This document shows, piece after piece, positions 44,702-55,900 of a stretch of DNA of 64,000 nt (position 1 is its first letter; every line of letters starts with the position of its first letter). The DNA is from Romanomermis culicivorax (lineage: Eukaryota; Nematoda; Enoplea; Mermithida; Mermithidae). The notes below the pieces were generated by a model that saw only the letters and a list, made by a program, of their open reading frames with translations, had not been told where the DNA came from and did not search any database. Where the stretch lies: assembly GCA_963922205.1 (NCBI GenBank), contig CAWUHX010000005.1, positions 2,012,623 to 2,076,622 of the forward strand, written 5' to 3'. The translations under genes and the position numbers were made by a program.

Positions 44702-46647
44702 TCAGCATCTCTGCGCACAGTAGCCCAATCCAGGGCAGGCGGTTCCATAATAACAAACGCAAACTGGGCGGTTGGGATTAGAGAATGGTTCCCGGCATCC
44801 TCCGCATGACGGTTTACCATTTTTCCATTTACCATCACAACGGGAACCTATATGTTTGAAGTGATTTTTTAGATTCACATTTTTTAATTTCAGGAAATCA
44901 GTGCAAAGAGAGAATGAGACACTAACTGTCACATGAAAGTTGTTCTTATAGCATGGAAGTTACTGACAACTGTAAAAGACATTGAAATTTATAGTAGAGC
45001 TAATAAACCTTTCAATATTAACATTGCGAAACTTTTACCTCCATTAATGTCGCCTAAAAACTCTGAATTCCTGCAATTTTTTTGGACTTGTTTCGAACTT
45101 TTAGTCTGTTGCACAAAACTTACACGTCTCTCAAGTTTGTCACATGCTGAAATGCAGAACTGTTTCAGTTTTTACATGAATACCTATAGTCTTTTAGGTC
45201 ACAAGAACTGTATTGTTATTCTATTGGTTCATGATACTTGCAAAACTAGGACTTTTGCAGTTTGATGAATAAAATTTTAATTAAAACAGATTGATCAAAC
45301 TCATCAACCTTCAATTTTATTGTTCTTAAGAAGTATAATAGAAAGATTAAATTCAAAGTTGAACTTTGCATGCAAGTTTGACCAGGCAATGATACTGTGT
45401 TGTGCACCCTATTGCTGCCCGTTTGGCAATTGAGAAGTTGGCAAGGGCGTCCACCTGGTGTGAAAAAATTTGCATAGCAATGAGCACCAAAAAATGGACA
45501 AATTATACTGATATCATTTTTTGTTTTTATGTAATTTTTGGTTAGTGCTAACTTGAAAAATTTTTCACCAGACTCAGGATCTCTAATTTGCATGAATTTA
45601 GTGGTGCATCCACTTTCTTTGTATATTATTTATGTTTATATATTTGAATACTTCAATGGGAGTTAGTAGGTACACAAGGGGCTATAGGCCCAGGTGTTAT
45701 TTGCTTGCAGTCATAAGGTCAGGGGCTATACAGGATCCCTCATACCCAATATTTTCCAGTAGATACAGATTTTCGCCTCAGAATTCTACCAGGTCTGTTT
45801 AGTGAGGGATCAACTATTATTTCAAGTTTGTTGTTGTTATCGGGTCTGAGAAAAGACTGTTGTTAGCATTAGATCTGAATCTCAGCCAAGTAGTAGTTCT
45901 AACTAGTCAGTTCAACAATATTTCTTTGTTCATCACCAAAAAAACACCTGCACAATAACTGTATTCTATTCAATTTCCAATAGTTTATGCAGCGAGAATA
46001 AAAGAGTAAGTTTAATCGGATACACAATTTTTGCATATTGGGAAAGTTGTACTGTATAGAAAAGCCAAATTTTCTCATAAGAATAACAAAAACCAAAATC
46101 ATTGAAGTTTCGACCACTTATGTGAGTTATTGAAAAAATTTTTTAGCTATTCTGTTGACTGAGGAAAAAATTTTTCCAATGATTGCAGAATTAAACTTAC
46201 TTGTTTTTTTATTATTGAACTTACTTTCATGGGATCATTTCAGAAAGAATGCAGTATAGAGCCGTTTCAGTTTATTCCATGAAAGGCATAAGTTTCATAG
46301 TTAGTAGTCACTCTAGAAGCAGCGACACACCATCCATCAGGTACAAAATGTGAAACTTGAAAATTCCATATTCCCAAATCTTATTTTTCATAAGTTATAT
46401 CAGATCCTACAATTTTCGTCGTTTTGGTGTAAAAGTCCTAAGAATTTTTCCTTTTTATTGAAATTCTAATCTATGTTCTTCAGCACTGAATTTATAAATC
46501 AAAATGGCAGTTTTGAAAGCATCTTCTGTCTTATAGAACTTGTCTTAGATTTCATTCTGATGAAATATATTGTGATAAAAATTTACCTGTGGCTATATCG
46601 GCAAAAAAACAGCTGATGATGAAAAAAACAATGATGAATAATTGCAT
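44702..46647 (-). CDS. Small secreted eight-cysteine peptide, two exons
   Basis: Exon 1 46647-46587 encodes a signal peptide (MQLFIIVFFIISCFFADIAT). Exon 2 44847-44702 encodes the mature peptide. The phase-1 GT-AG junction makes a Gly codon. Total 68 residues, mature about 48, with eight Cys spaced C-x10-C-x2-C-x11-C-x1-C-x5-C-x5-C-x3-C and ending at the last Cys. Basic and Gly-rich (GKWKNGKPSCGGC). A TATATAAA box lies at 46716-46709 and AATAAA signals follow near 44645-44630. Such peptides are typical of host-defence or secreted effector peptides, but I do not recognise the family and assign no activity. The 1.7 kb intron has no other supported gene. Confidence 0.8.
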
Positions 46648-46708
46648 GGTCACGGAAAAAATTTTGTGTTAAAAATTGATAATTGTAAATCAGATAGCCC
46701 AATTGCTG

Positions 46709-46716
46709 TTTATATA
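46709..46716 (-). promoter_or_regulatory. TATA box of the eight-cysteine peptide gene
   Basis: TATATAAA on the minus strand, 62 bases upstream of the ATG at 46647. Confidence 0.55.
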
Positions 46717-46939
46717 CTAAGTTTTATAGGAACAAGAGTAAACATGTTTTTCATCTCTCTATGCATTCATGATTGATGCTGATTGTCAGTAGTGAGTGGT
46801 GAAAATTTTCTCCATATTAGGAGAGGCCCCCATTTTTCGGTGTGCACTTTAGGAAAAAGTGTCACAGCAGTTAAATGAGGCCCATACAGGAGGTACACAA
46901 AAGATACCAATGTACAAAACATAGGCATGAAAGTATGTT

Positions 46940-48010
46940 TCCTTAACAGTGCAGGGCAGGGTGATACGGGGGGGGGCGGGGGGTGTGAAAAGCATGCCTG
47001 AAGCTTTAATGTCTAAATTTTCAGCTCGATGTAGAAACTATGCATGAAGCTTTTCATCATCAAAATTTTTGCCACATTGTTGGTTAACTCTTCCGTGTCG
47101 ACCTTGGTGTTTCTTCCTGTTGTGAATTTTTGTATTCTCAATCATATTCTTGTTTTGTTCAATAATAATCTTCCCCGTTTTACATTTTGAGTATTAGCAT
47201 CAGCTGCCTGTAACCTTTATCTCTCCCACTTATTGATCGGGTAAGAACCAGGTGAGGAGTCTCCCATGAATCAAAGGAGGGTTGCCAGGGTACATGTGCC
47301 ACATTTGTTGGGGATGTACTTACAGTAGTAGTAATCCCACATCAATGCAAAATTGGTGAATCGACAAAGTTACGATTCGACCAAAAAGAGCAATGTTTGT
47401 CATTCGCATACTTTGGTGTGTCATGGGCGAGTTGGGTCAGTTTCCTTTATATTATTTCTTTTACGCCCAATAAAGGGGAGTGTCGACAGCCCGACGCACA
47501 TATTTACATAATAATATTATTATTATTAATTATTGTTTTATTGTTATATATTACTTGCGCATTAAGCGGAAGTCGGAGCCACCTTACGTGGGATCTAAAA
47601 ACAAGGTAAAGCCCCAGCTCCTTTGGATATTGTTATAGTGAGTTCTCTTTATTTGTGTAAATTTTTACGAGGCATCCGGGGAGACCCTGAGTGCCCTTCG
47701 ATTGCAAGAGTTAGAGTTCCCTGTTCCTTATTAGTGACTGGAGGTTGTGTTTATTTCTGCTTAAGAACTGTTGCACTGTGTTTAGTTTATTGCTAATAGG
47801 AAGCTCCTTTGAGCGACCTACAGTAGTCAATTGAGTACAAGCCAATAGGACTTGAGTTATATTGCTGACGTCTTTGACCTAAGCAGAGATATAAACATAA
47901 CACATTATAACATGGGGTCACCAGTGTTGAAGGGCTCTATGGGTGCTGCCAGAGATGTCCCACCATTGGCCAATGTTGGGGTACGTGTGACAATCCTGAA
48001 CAATGCTCAA
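46940..48010 (+). repeat. Repeat debris: G run, repeat B copy 3, minisatellite unit
   Basis: 46960-46985 has G runs, 47080-47330 is repeat B copy 3, 47500-47545 a TAT/ATT run, and 47915-47995 (CCAGTGTTGAAGGGCTCTATGGGTGC type) one unit of the 56-kb minisatellite. No gene seen. Confidence 0.45.
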
Positions 48011-48399
48011 AAAAAATTTTTTTGTATTAAACATCGTGAAACAAATGAACCAGGAGGACTTCTGAAAAAAATCGATACTGTCTGATAATTTGGCAACCTC
48101 AGATGCTATTATAGTCTACAATAATACATTTCAATAGTTCTATAATCTGTCGGATGGTTGGTTTGTCCTCGGTCGTTCTTGAAAAACTTGGTTGCATAAA
48201 AATTTTTTAAAAACTTATAACCGAGAGGGTCGAGGGTCATAGGCTTTTAAGGTCTAATGAATGATTTTAGGAATTAAATTTGTTCAAAAACTTTTTTGGG
48301 ACATGACTTTTCCTTATTCAATACACAATTTTTACACATTTGAGACAAGTTTTTCGTTGATCCCCTACGCTTAAGCATTGCTCAGGGGCGCGTTTTTTA

Positions 48400-48695
48400 T
48401 TGTTTCGGGACATTATTTTCACCTATTTAGTACACATCTTTTATACAAAACGCATGAAAATTCTGTCTTATGAGAAACTTGCCCTGAATATGAACATCAT
48501 TGAAACCATCTATCAGAATAGAAATAATTTGTACCACTTTTTTTATTTCAGATTTTTTAGGATCAAGTATGATACATTTATGTTAAGATTTGGATTTGAT
48601 ATTGCTGCTTTTTGGGTGAATAAATGTTGGATTGCTGTGCTCAGGTTGCATGAAATAGACACATTGGCAGCAAAGTAAACGTAGAGACTGCAAGT
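48400..48695 (+). repeat. Dispersed repeat G
   Basis: 48560-48660 matches 20750-20890 (GATTTG.ATTTGATA.TGCTGCT.TTTGG, GCTCAGGTT), and 48660-48690 matches 12660-12690. The open frame through it is not conserved. Confidence 0.5.
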
Positions 48696-48838
48696 AACTT
48701 TACAGAAAAATTACACTTATATAATAGAAGTGAATATATACATATCATATCAAACAAAAATCATAAGAATAATAATGTTAATTAAAATAATAAATAATAA
48801 TTATAATTATAATAATAATAATAATAATAATAATAACA

Positions 48839-49197
48839 TAGTATTGTATTGTATTATATTGTATCCTATTGTATTATATTGTATTTGGTTGTATTGTATT
48901 GCATTCTACTGTATTGTATTGTATTGTATTGTATTGTATTGTATTGTATTGTATTGTATTGTATTCTATTGTATTCTATTGTATTGTGTTATATTGTAAT
49001 GTATTGTATTGTAATGTATTGTATTGTATCATACTGTGTTGTAATGTATTGTATTGTATTATATTGCATTGTGTTGTATTGTATTCTATTGTATTATATT
49101 GTATTATATTGTATTGTGTTGTTATGTATTGCATTCTACTGTATTGTAATATATTGTATATTGTATTGTGTTTTATTGTATTGTATTGTATTGTGCC
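48839..49197. repeat. (TATTG)n pentanucleotide array
   Basis: About 70 slightly degenerate units of TATTG. Gives Tyr/Cys/Ile/Val/Leu-rich frames on both strands that are not genes. Confidence 0.95.
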
Positions 49198-49800
49198 ATA
49201 TAGAAGAAAGACTAAAGATAAGAGAAAAAATAAAAACAATAAAAGAAAAGCAAGCAATAAAAACCAGAAAAAGAAAGAAGCAAACGCAAAAAAACAAGAA
49301 CATAAAAACGAAAAATAGGGAAAAAGTTAACAGAAAACAGAAAAAATACCATAGGAAATGTAAAGACAAAACACGGAAATTGATGATAAAGGAGAGAAAA
49401 CAAGAGAAAAGCGAAAAACAAAAAAGGTAGTAAACAAAGACAAAAAACAACAGACAAGAAATAGGAAAAAATAATGAAAAAATTGAAAAAAAATTAATTA
49501 TGAAAAATTCAAAATAGGAAGAGTAAAAAGGAAAGAAGGCAAAAGAAAAAAACAGAAGAAAAAAACAAAAAATGAAAAGTTAAACATTTTAAAAATGAAA
49601 AACGATAATGAAAGCAGGACAAAAAAAACGAAATGTAGTAAACAAAAAAATCAACAAAAGAAATACAACAAAAGAAGAACAAAAACAAAAAAACGAAAAC
49701 GAAAAAAATGAAAAGAAAGAAGTGAACAAAAAATTGGAATAGACAATAGAAAAATAGGAGAAAAAAGGAAAATAAACAACAAAAAAGAAATAAAAGGTGA
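49198..49800. repeat. A-rich, T-poor tract upstream of astacin exon 1
   Basis: Plus strand almost only A, G and C with few T. Paired in style with the T-rich tract 49946-51780. Matches the tract at 32935-33440. Confidence 0.85.
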
Positions 49801-49827
49801 AAAATAAAAATACACAAACCCACTACA

Positions 49828-49843
49828 TCTTTTCAGTCGGAAA
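49828..49843 (+). promoter_or_regulatory. Acceptor-like site before the astacin start
   Basis: CATCTTTTCAGTCGG lies about 80 bases before the ATG and is kept in the duplicate (CATCATTTTAGTCGG, 33456-33470). It could be the acceptor of a 5'-UTR intron or a spliced-leader trans-splice site. Confidence 0.35.
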
Positions 49844-49917
49844 TATATGCTAAAAGCTTTCGATTACAAGCTTTCACGATTCCATTAGAACTTAGAAATG
49901 AAGGTTTTTGTTTTAAT

Positions 49918-52900
49918 ATGGATTGGAAGCCTTTATTTCTTACTGTAAGTATTCATGCTATAATATATGCTCATGATTCACTTTTTGCTATTGTTGGTGT
50001 TTTTGTTTCTTCTTCTTCGTCTTTTTTCTTTCTTTTTTCATTTCACAGCTTTTTCCTCTTTTTTCTGTTGTTTTTCGATTTTTCTTCTTTTCTTTGTTTT
50101 TCTGTTTTTGATTTCATGTTATTTTTTTGTATTTCTGTTTTTCTTCTTTGTGTGTTTCTTTTTGTTTTTCCTCTCCTTGTTTGTTTTTGATTATATGTTA
50201 TCTTTTTTTCTATTTTTCCATCTTTCCGTTCGTTTTTTTGTATTTTTTGTGGATACTTTGGTTTGGTTTTCTTCTCCTGTTTATTCTTTTTTCCCCTTTG
50301 GTCTCCATGGTTGTCAGGGGTTTTTATTATTTTTGTTTCTCTGTTATTTTCTCTTTTTGTGTGTTTTTTCTGTTTTCTTTGTTTTTCATCTTCTTTTAAG
50401 TTTCTATTTTTCCTCTTTTTCTTTTTTCTTTGTTTTTCTTGTTTTTTGTTTTCCCTTTCCTTTCTCATTTTCTCCCTTTTTGTTTTTTCTTCTTTTTTCG
50501 TGTTTGTTGTTTTTGCTCTCGTTTCTGATCTTATTTTCTTCACCTTCTTCTTCTTTCCGTTTGTTTTTGTTTGTTTGTTTTGTTTTTCCTGTTTTTTATC
50601 CTAGTTTTTATTCTTTTTTTGTTTTTTTGGTTCCTTCTGTCCGTGTATCCATTTTTATTTTAGTCTTTATTCTTTTTTGTTTTTTGGTTCCTCCTGTCTA
50701 AGTTATTGTTCCTCTTTTTTTTAACTGTTCGGTTTTTTTTCTTCATTTTGTTTATTTCTTCTCCCTTTTTTGTTTTTTCTTTGTTTTTCCTCTTTCTGTT
50801 TGTTTCTTTGTTTTTCTCTTGCTGTTTGTTTTTTGTTTCCAGTAGCTTTTTATTTATTTTCTTTTTCCTTTTTTTTTGTTTTTTCTTTCTATTTGATTGT
50901 TTTTGTTACGTTTGGTTAACTTTTTGTTATTTCTTATTTCAATTTTTCGTTATGTTTGCTTTTTGTTTATTTATTCGTTGTTTTCTTTTTCGTTTGTCTT
51001 ATTTATTTATTTTTCTTTTTCTCCCCTTCACCTTTTTTTGATCTTTTTGTTTGTTTTTTTTTCTCCTTATTTTTGCAGTTTTTGTTTTTTATATGCCTGT
51101 TATTCTTGCTGTTTGTCTTTTTTTACTGTGGGTATTTTTTTCCTTATTTTTGTTTGTTTTTTTTCCTTTTTTTTGTTTTTTTTGGTTTTTTCTTCTTTTT
51201 GTTTGTCTTCTATGTTTTCACGGTTTTCCGCTTCTTTTTGTTTTTTCTTCTTCCTGTCTCTTTTTTATTCATTAATTTTTGTTTGCTCTATTAATATTTT
51301 TTTTGTTTTTGTTTTCCTGTTTGGTCTTTTGTCGTTTTTTTGTTTAGTTTTTTGCATTTTTCTTCTTTTCACCTGTCTTTTTTTGTCTTTTTGTCTTTTA
51401 GTCACTTGGACATTTTGTTTCTTAAATTTTTGTATTTTTGTTTTTCTTTTATTTTTTTGTTTTTACTGTTTCAGATTCTGTTGTTTTTGTTTCTTTTGCT
51501 TTTTTGTCTTTTTGGTTTTTTTGTTTCACTTTGTGTATTTTTTTCTTGTTTTTTATGTCTTATTTTTTGTATTATATTTTCTCTTTTGTTCCTTTTTTGT
51601 TTCTTGTTTCATTTCCCTCTCTTTTTTCCACTTTTTGCTCTTTATATTTTTTGTCTACTTTTTGTTAACAGTGTTATTTTTCCTTTTTTAATTTTCTTGT
51701 TCCTTTGGACACTTTTCTTTCTTTTTCTTATTCATTTTGTTTTTTTTTGTTTTTTATTTTATCAGGTTATTTTTTTGTTTTCTCCTCTAACTTTGTATAT
51801 TGCAGATATGTTTCCTGTTCTTCGTCTGTCGATGTCAAAAAAGTAGGAAATCTCGAGGTGATGTTGATATCTATGGCCAACAAGAATTCATACGTTTATC
51901 GACACCTTACCCTTTCACCGAGGACCCGAATGAGATAATTCATCCTCGAACAACAAAAGTTTTTGACAGAATTCCTTTCGATCTACATGAAATGGATGAT
52001 TACGTTACGATTGGCAGGGAGAATGGTACTTTTTCACTATAAAACACAAATAAAAAAAAGAAAAAAACAAGAATAAAAATAAAATAAAATAAGATAAATT
52101 ACAAAAACAAACATAAAAAGATATACAAAAAAGAAAGAAAATCAAAAAATAAACAACAGGAAGAATAACAAAAAATAAACAAAAAAGAGAATAACAAAAA
52201 ATTAACGAAAAGGAATAATAACAAAATATAAACAAAAAGAAAAATAAAAAACAAATCGCAAGAAACAAGGACAAAAATTAAAACAAAAAACAAAATCAGG
52301 ACAAAATAGATACATACAAAAAACAAAAAACCAAAAATAATAAAAGACGAAAAGACAAAAAGATCATTCAATAAAAACAGGAAACATTTGAAAAACAAGA
52401 AAAACAATAAGCAACGAAGCTAACAAAAAACAAAGAAAAAACAAAAGAGGAAGGAAAGAAATAAAAAGGGAACGAAAAGAAGCGAAAGAAGACAAACATC
52501 AAAAAGCAGAAAAAACGACAAGAAAGGAAAACGAAAAACAAAAAAAGAAGAGAAAAGACTCAATGAAAAATGATTACATAAAAACAAAGAACAAAAACAT
52601 AAAAATTGACAAAAAAACAAATACAATATAAAAGGAACAAAAAAAGAAATAAAGAAAAACGAAAAACAGCCAAAATGAAAAAACAAAAAAAATGAAACGA
52701 GGACACAAGAGAGAAACGAAAAATAACAAAAAACAAGCAAAAATAAAAAGAATGAAAACAGAGTATCAGAAACAAACATCAAAAATTGACGAAAACCAAT
52801 AAACAAAAAGACCAAACAAAACGAGTAAAAATGAAAAGAGAAAAAACAAAAAAACCATCAAAGAGTGGGAAACAAAAAAAATAAAAAAATAAACACAGGA

Positions 52901-55900
52901 AAGAAAAAAGAAATAAGCACAGAAAGCGGTAGGAAAAGGAAAAGAAAAAAATTGGGAAAAATAAAAAGAAAAAGTATCAGAAAAAGCACTAAAAATTTTA
53001 AAAATGAAGACACAACCATCAATAACAAAAAACAAAAACAGAGAAAAAAACAACAAAGATAAAAAATAAGATCAGAAAAACAACAAAAAAGAAAAGACCG
53101 CCAAAACAATGAAATAACAATAAAACAACAAAAAGAAGAAAAAACTTGAAAAAAGGAAAAAATAAGAAAAATAGTTATAGTTAATTTTGCATTTTTTCCA
53201 GCACAAAAATGGCCCAATGATACAGTATGGTATACATTCGAGGAACGTCTATCGCAATCTTTTAAAGACAGGTTTCATAGAATGACTAAAAGGCTGGAGG
53301 ATGTCACTTGCATAAGGTATATGGTGTTGAATGCTTGATCCGAATACATATTAGAAAAAAAAAGCCAGTTGAAGGGCTCGAACCCTTGATCATTTGAATA
53401 TTACTCTTTACAATGATTAAGTACAACTGAAGCATAGGAACTGGTTCCACTTTATGAAAGAATGAGACATTATCTGATACGCATTCTACAGTATGATCAT
53501 GTTACATGATGTGCAAGTAGAAGTGATACATATATTACAGAATGATCATGTTACACGATGTGCAACTACAATGATGCATACCACACAGTATGATCTCGTG
53601 ATATGATGTGCAAGTATATTTCATGTAATTCTAGGACCTTCTTACATTCTTCAATGTTCTGGAACATTCCATGATTTTTGGTGATAGTATATTAGCTGGA
53701 GGGTTCTGCATATTCATTCATTTCTTTATTGTACAAATCAGAACGTTACTATTGTATGTTGTTTTAGTTAGTTGTATTAAATTCAAATTGAAAACCATCT
53801 TTCTTAGTTGTGAATGCTCATTATTGGAACATAAAACATCATCCTTCCCGGTTCAAAACAAAAGTTTAGCTTTTTGACAACCTTGACTATTATCGGCTGT
53901 ACTTGATCATTCTGTACTCTTTGTTCACATATTTTAAAAAATGATCGACTCAATTTTCCACTTTTAAGATTCAAGGACACAAATCAATATCCGGAGTATC
54001 TTTGGGATGAAGAAGAGTCAGATCGAGTGAACTACCCATTAATAATAGTTCAAACTGATCAAGATCGATGTTATGCCATGATTGGCTTCCAATATGCACT
54101 TTCAGAGTAAGTGTATTTATATTTTTATTTTTTATTATATTATGTTATTTTGAATCTTCTGAATTTTATGTAGATCTATTCCTATTACATATTTGCATGA
54201 TTTTACATTAGGTTTATTCTACATATTTTATACATATATACAATATATTATATATATGTATATATCATGTTTTATGTATACATTTGAAATATATTATGTA
54301 AATAGAATATTCAGAACACATTATACATATATAAATAGAATACATAAAATAAAGTTTATTTTGTATGTGAAATATATTATGTAATATACTATACTATACT
54401 ACACAATACAATACAATACTACACTATACTATACTATACTATACTATACCATACTATACTATACTATACTATACTATACTATACTATACTATACTATACT
54501 ATACTATACTATACTATACTATACTATACTATACTATACTATACTATACTATACTATACTATACTATACTATACTATACTATACTATACTATACTATACT
54601 ATACTATACTATACTATACTATACTATACTATACTATACTATACTATACTATACTATACTATACTATACTATACTATACTATACTATACTATACTATACT
54701 ATACTATACTATACTATACTATACTATACTATACTATACTATACTATACTATACTATACTATACTATACTATACTATACTATACTATACTATACTATACT
54801 ATACTATACTATACTATACTATACTATACTATACTATACTATACTATACAATACTGCACCATTCCATACTATACTATACTGCATGCATGTAAATGGGGGA
54901 AGAGCTATAGGTACCCCCCTAAAATAGTCGGCCATATGGCTAGCCATTGGGCGACCCCTGCCCCAAGATTTTCCGATGCTATGACTGGCCTTATGGTAGT
55001 CATTGGGACCCCAAATTTTTGGTTGGGGAAATACTGAAAAATTTCAATCTTTTGATGAAATACGTCGATTTTTGAACAAAAAATGGTCAAATCTCATTGC
55101 ACATTGTGCCATGGAAAAAATTGCTTTTTAAGACAAAATTGTAATTTTTTTTAATCATTTTTGGGAGTTTGAAAAATCAATTTCTTTTTTGAGATTTCCC
55201 CCCCCCCTCCCCCAAAAAAAAAATTTTGGAAATCAGTAGTGACCCGGTGCACCAAAAAAGTCGCCCAACCCCTCACCAGACATCAAGGCCCTGTAACATG
55301 TATGCTGTACTGTACTATATTTTATCACTCTGATTTATACAAACAGATTGGCCATTAACGAATCCATTTGCAATGATGATATTTTTGTCACACACTTGAT
55401 CATGCATGTCCTCGGTTTTGATCACGAACATTTGCGACCTGATCGAGACACATATATTTCGATTAAGAACAGTGCTTATTCCAAATCAGCTTCAGCCCTT
55501 ATGGATATTAGCAAGCATTTCAATGCTTATACAAACTATATGCCTTATAATCCATACAGGTATGCATGTAAATGAAAAAAAATTTGTTGAATGGCTTCCT
55601 GTATAGTACTAGCTAATCTGACCATCCTGACCAGGGCCCTGAAAAGTGGCTTTGGAATTTCTGGAATGGATGAAACATCAATTCCATTGGTGATATGTTG
55701 AAGGGTGTCCCCTAGTACAGTCACCAATGTTGAAGGGCTTCTTGTGTGGTGCTGGAGCCATTCTACCACTGAACAACCTAGTGGTGTGTGCGAATATGCT
55801 CTGGATTTGGAATCAATGGATTGCATAAAACATCAATCCTACAGGTGGAATGCTGTGTGCTACATCCACCTCTTAGGAGCAACAGGGGTGCCTGATACAG

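Noticed and set aside
44933-45265. 110-codon plus-strand frame starting MKVVLIAWKLL
   Set aside because: Sits opposite the intron of the eight-cysteine gene, with no exon signals or recognisable motif.
48849-49430. Long Tyr/Cys/Ile/Leu-rich open frames on both strands
   Set aside because: They are translations of the (TATTG)n satellite and the adjoining A-rich tract in several frames at once.
49967-51846. Several overlapping 70-260-codon Phe/Leu-rich frames, membrane-protein-like
   Set aside because: Produced by the T-rich, A-poor tract of astacin intron 1; many frames are open together and there are no conserved motifs.
52005-53217. Phe/Leu-rich minus-strand frames
   Set aside because: Shadow of the A-rich tract in astacin intron 2.
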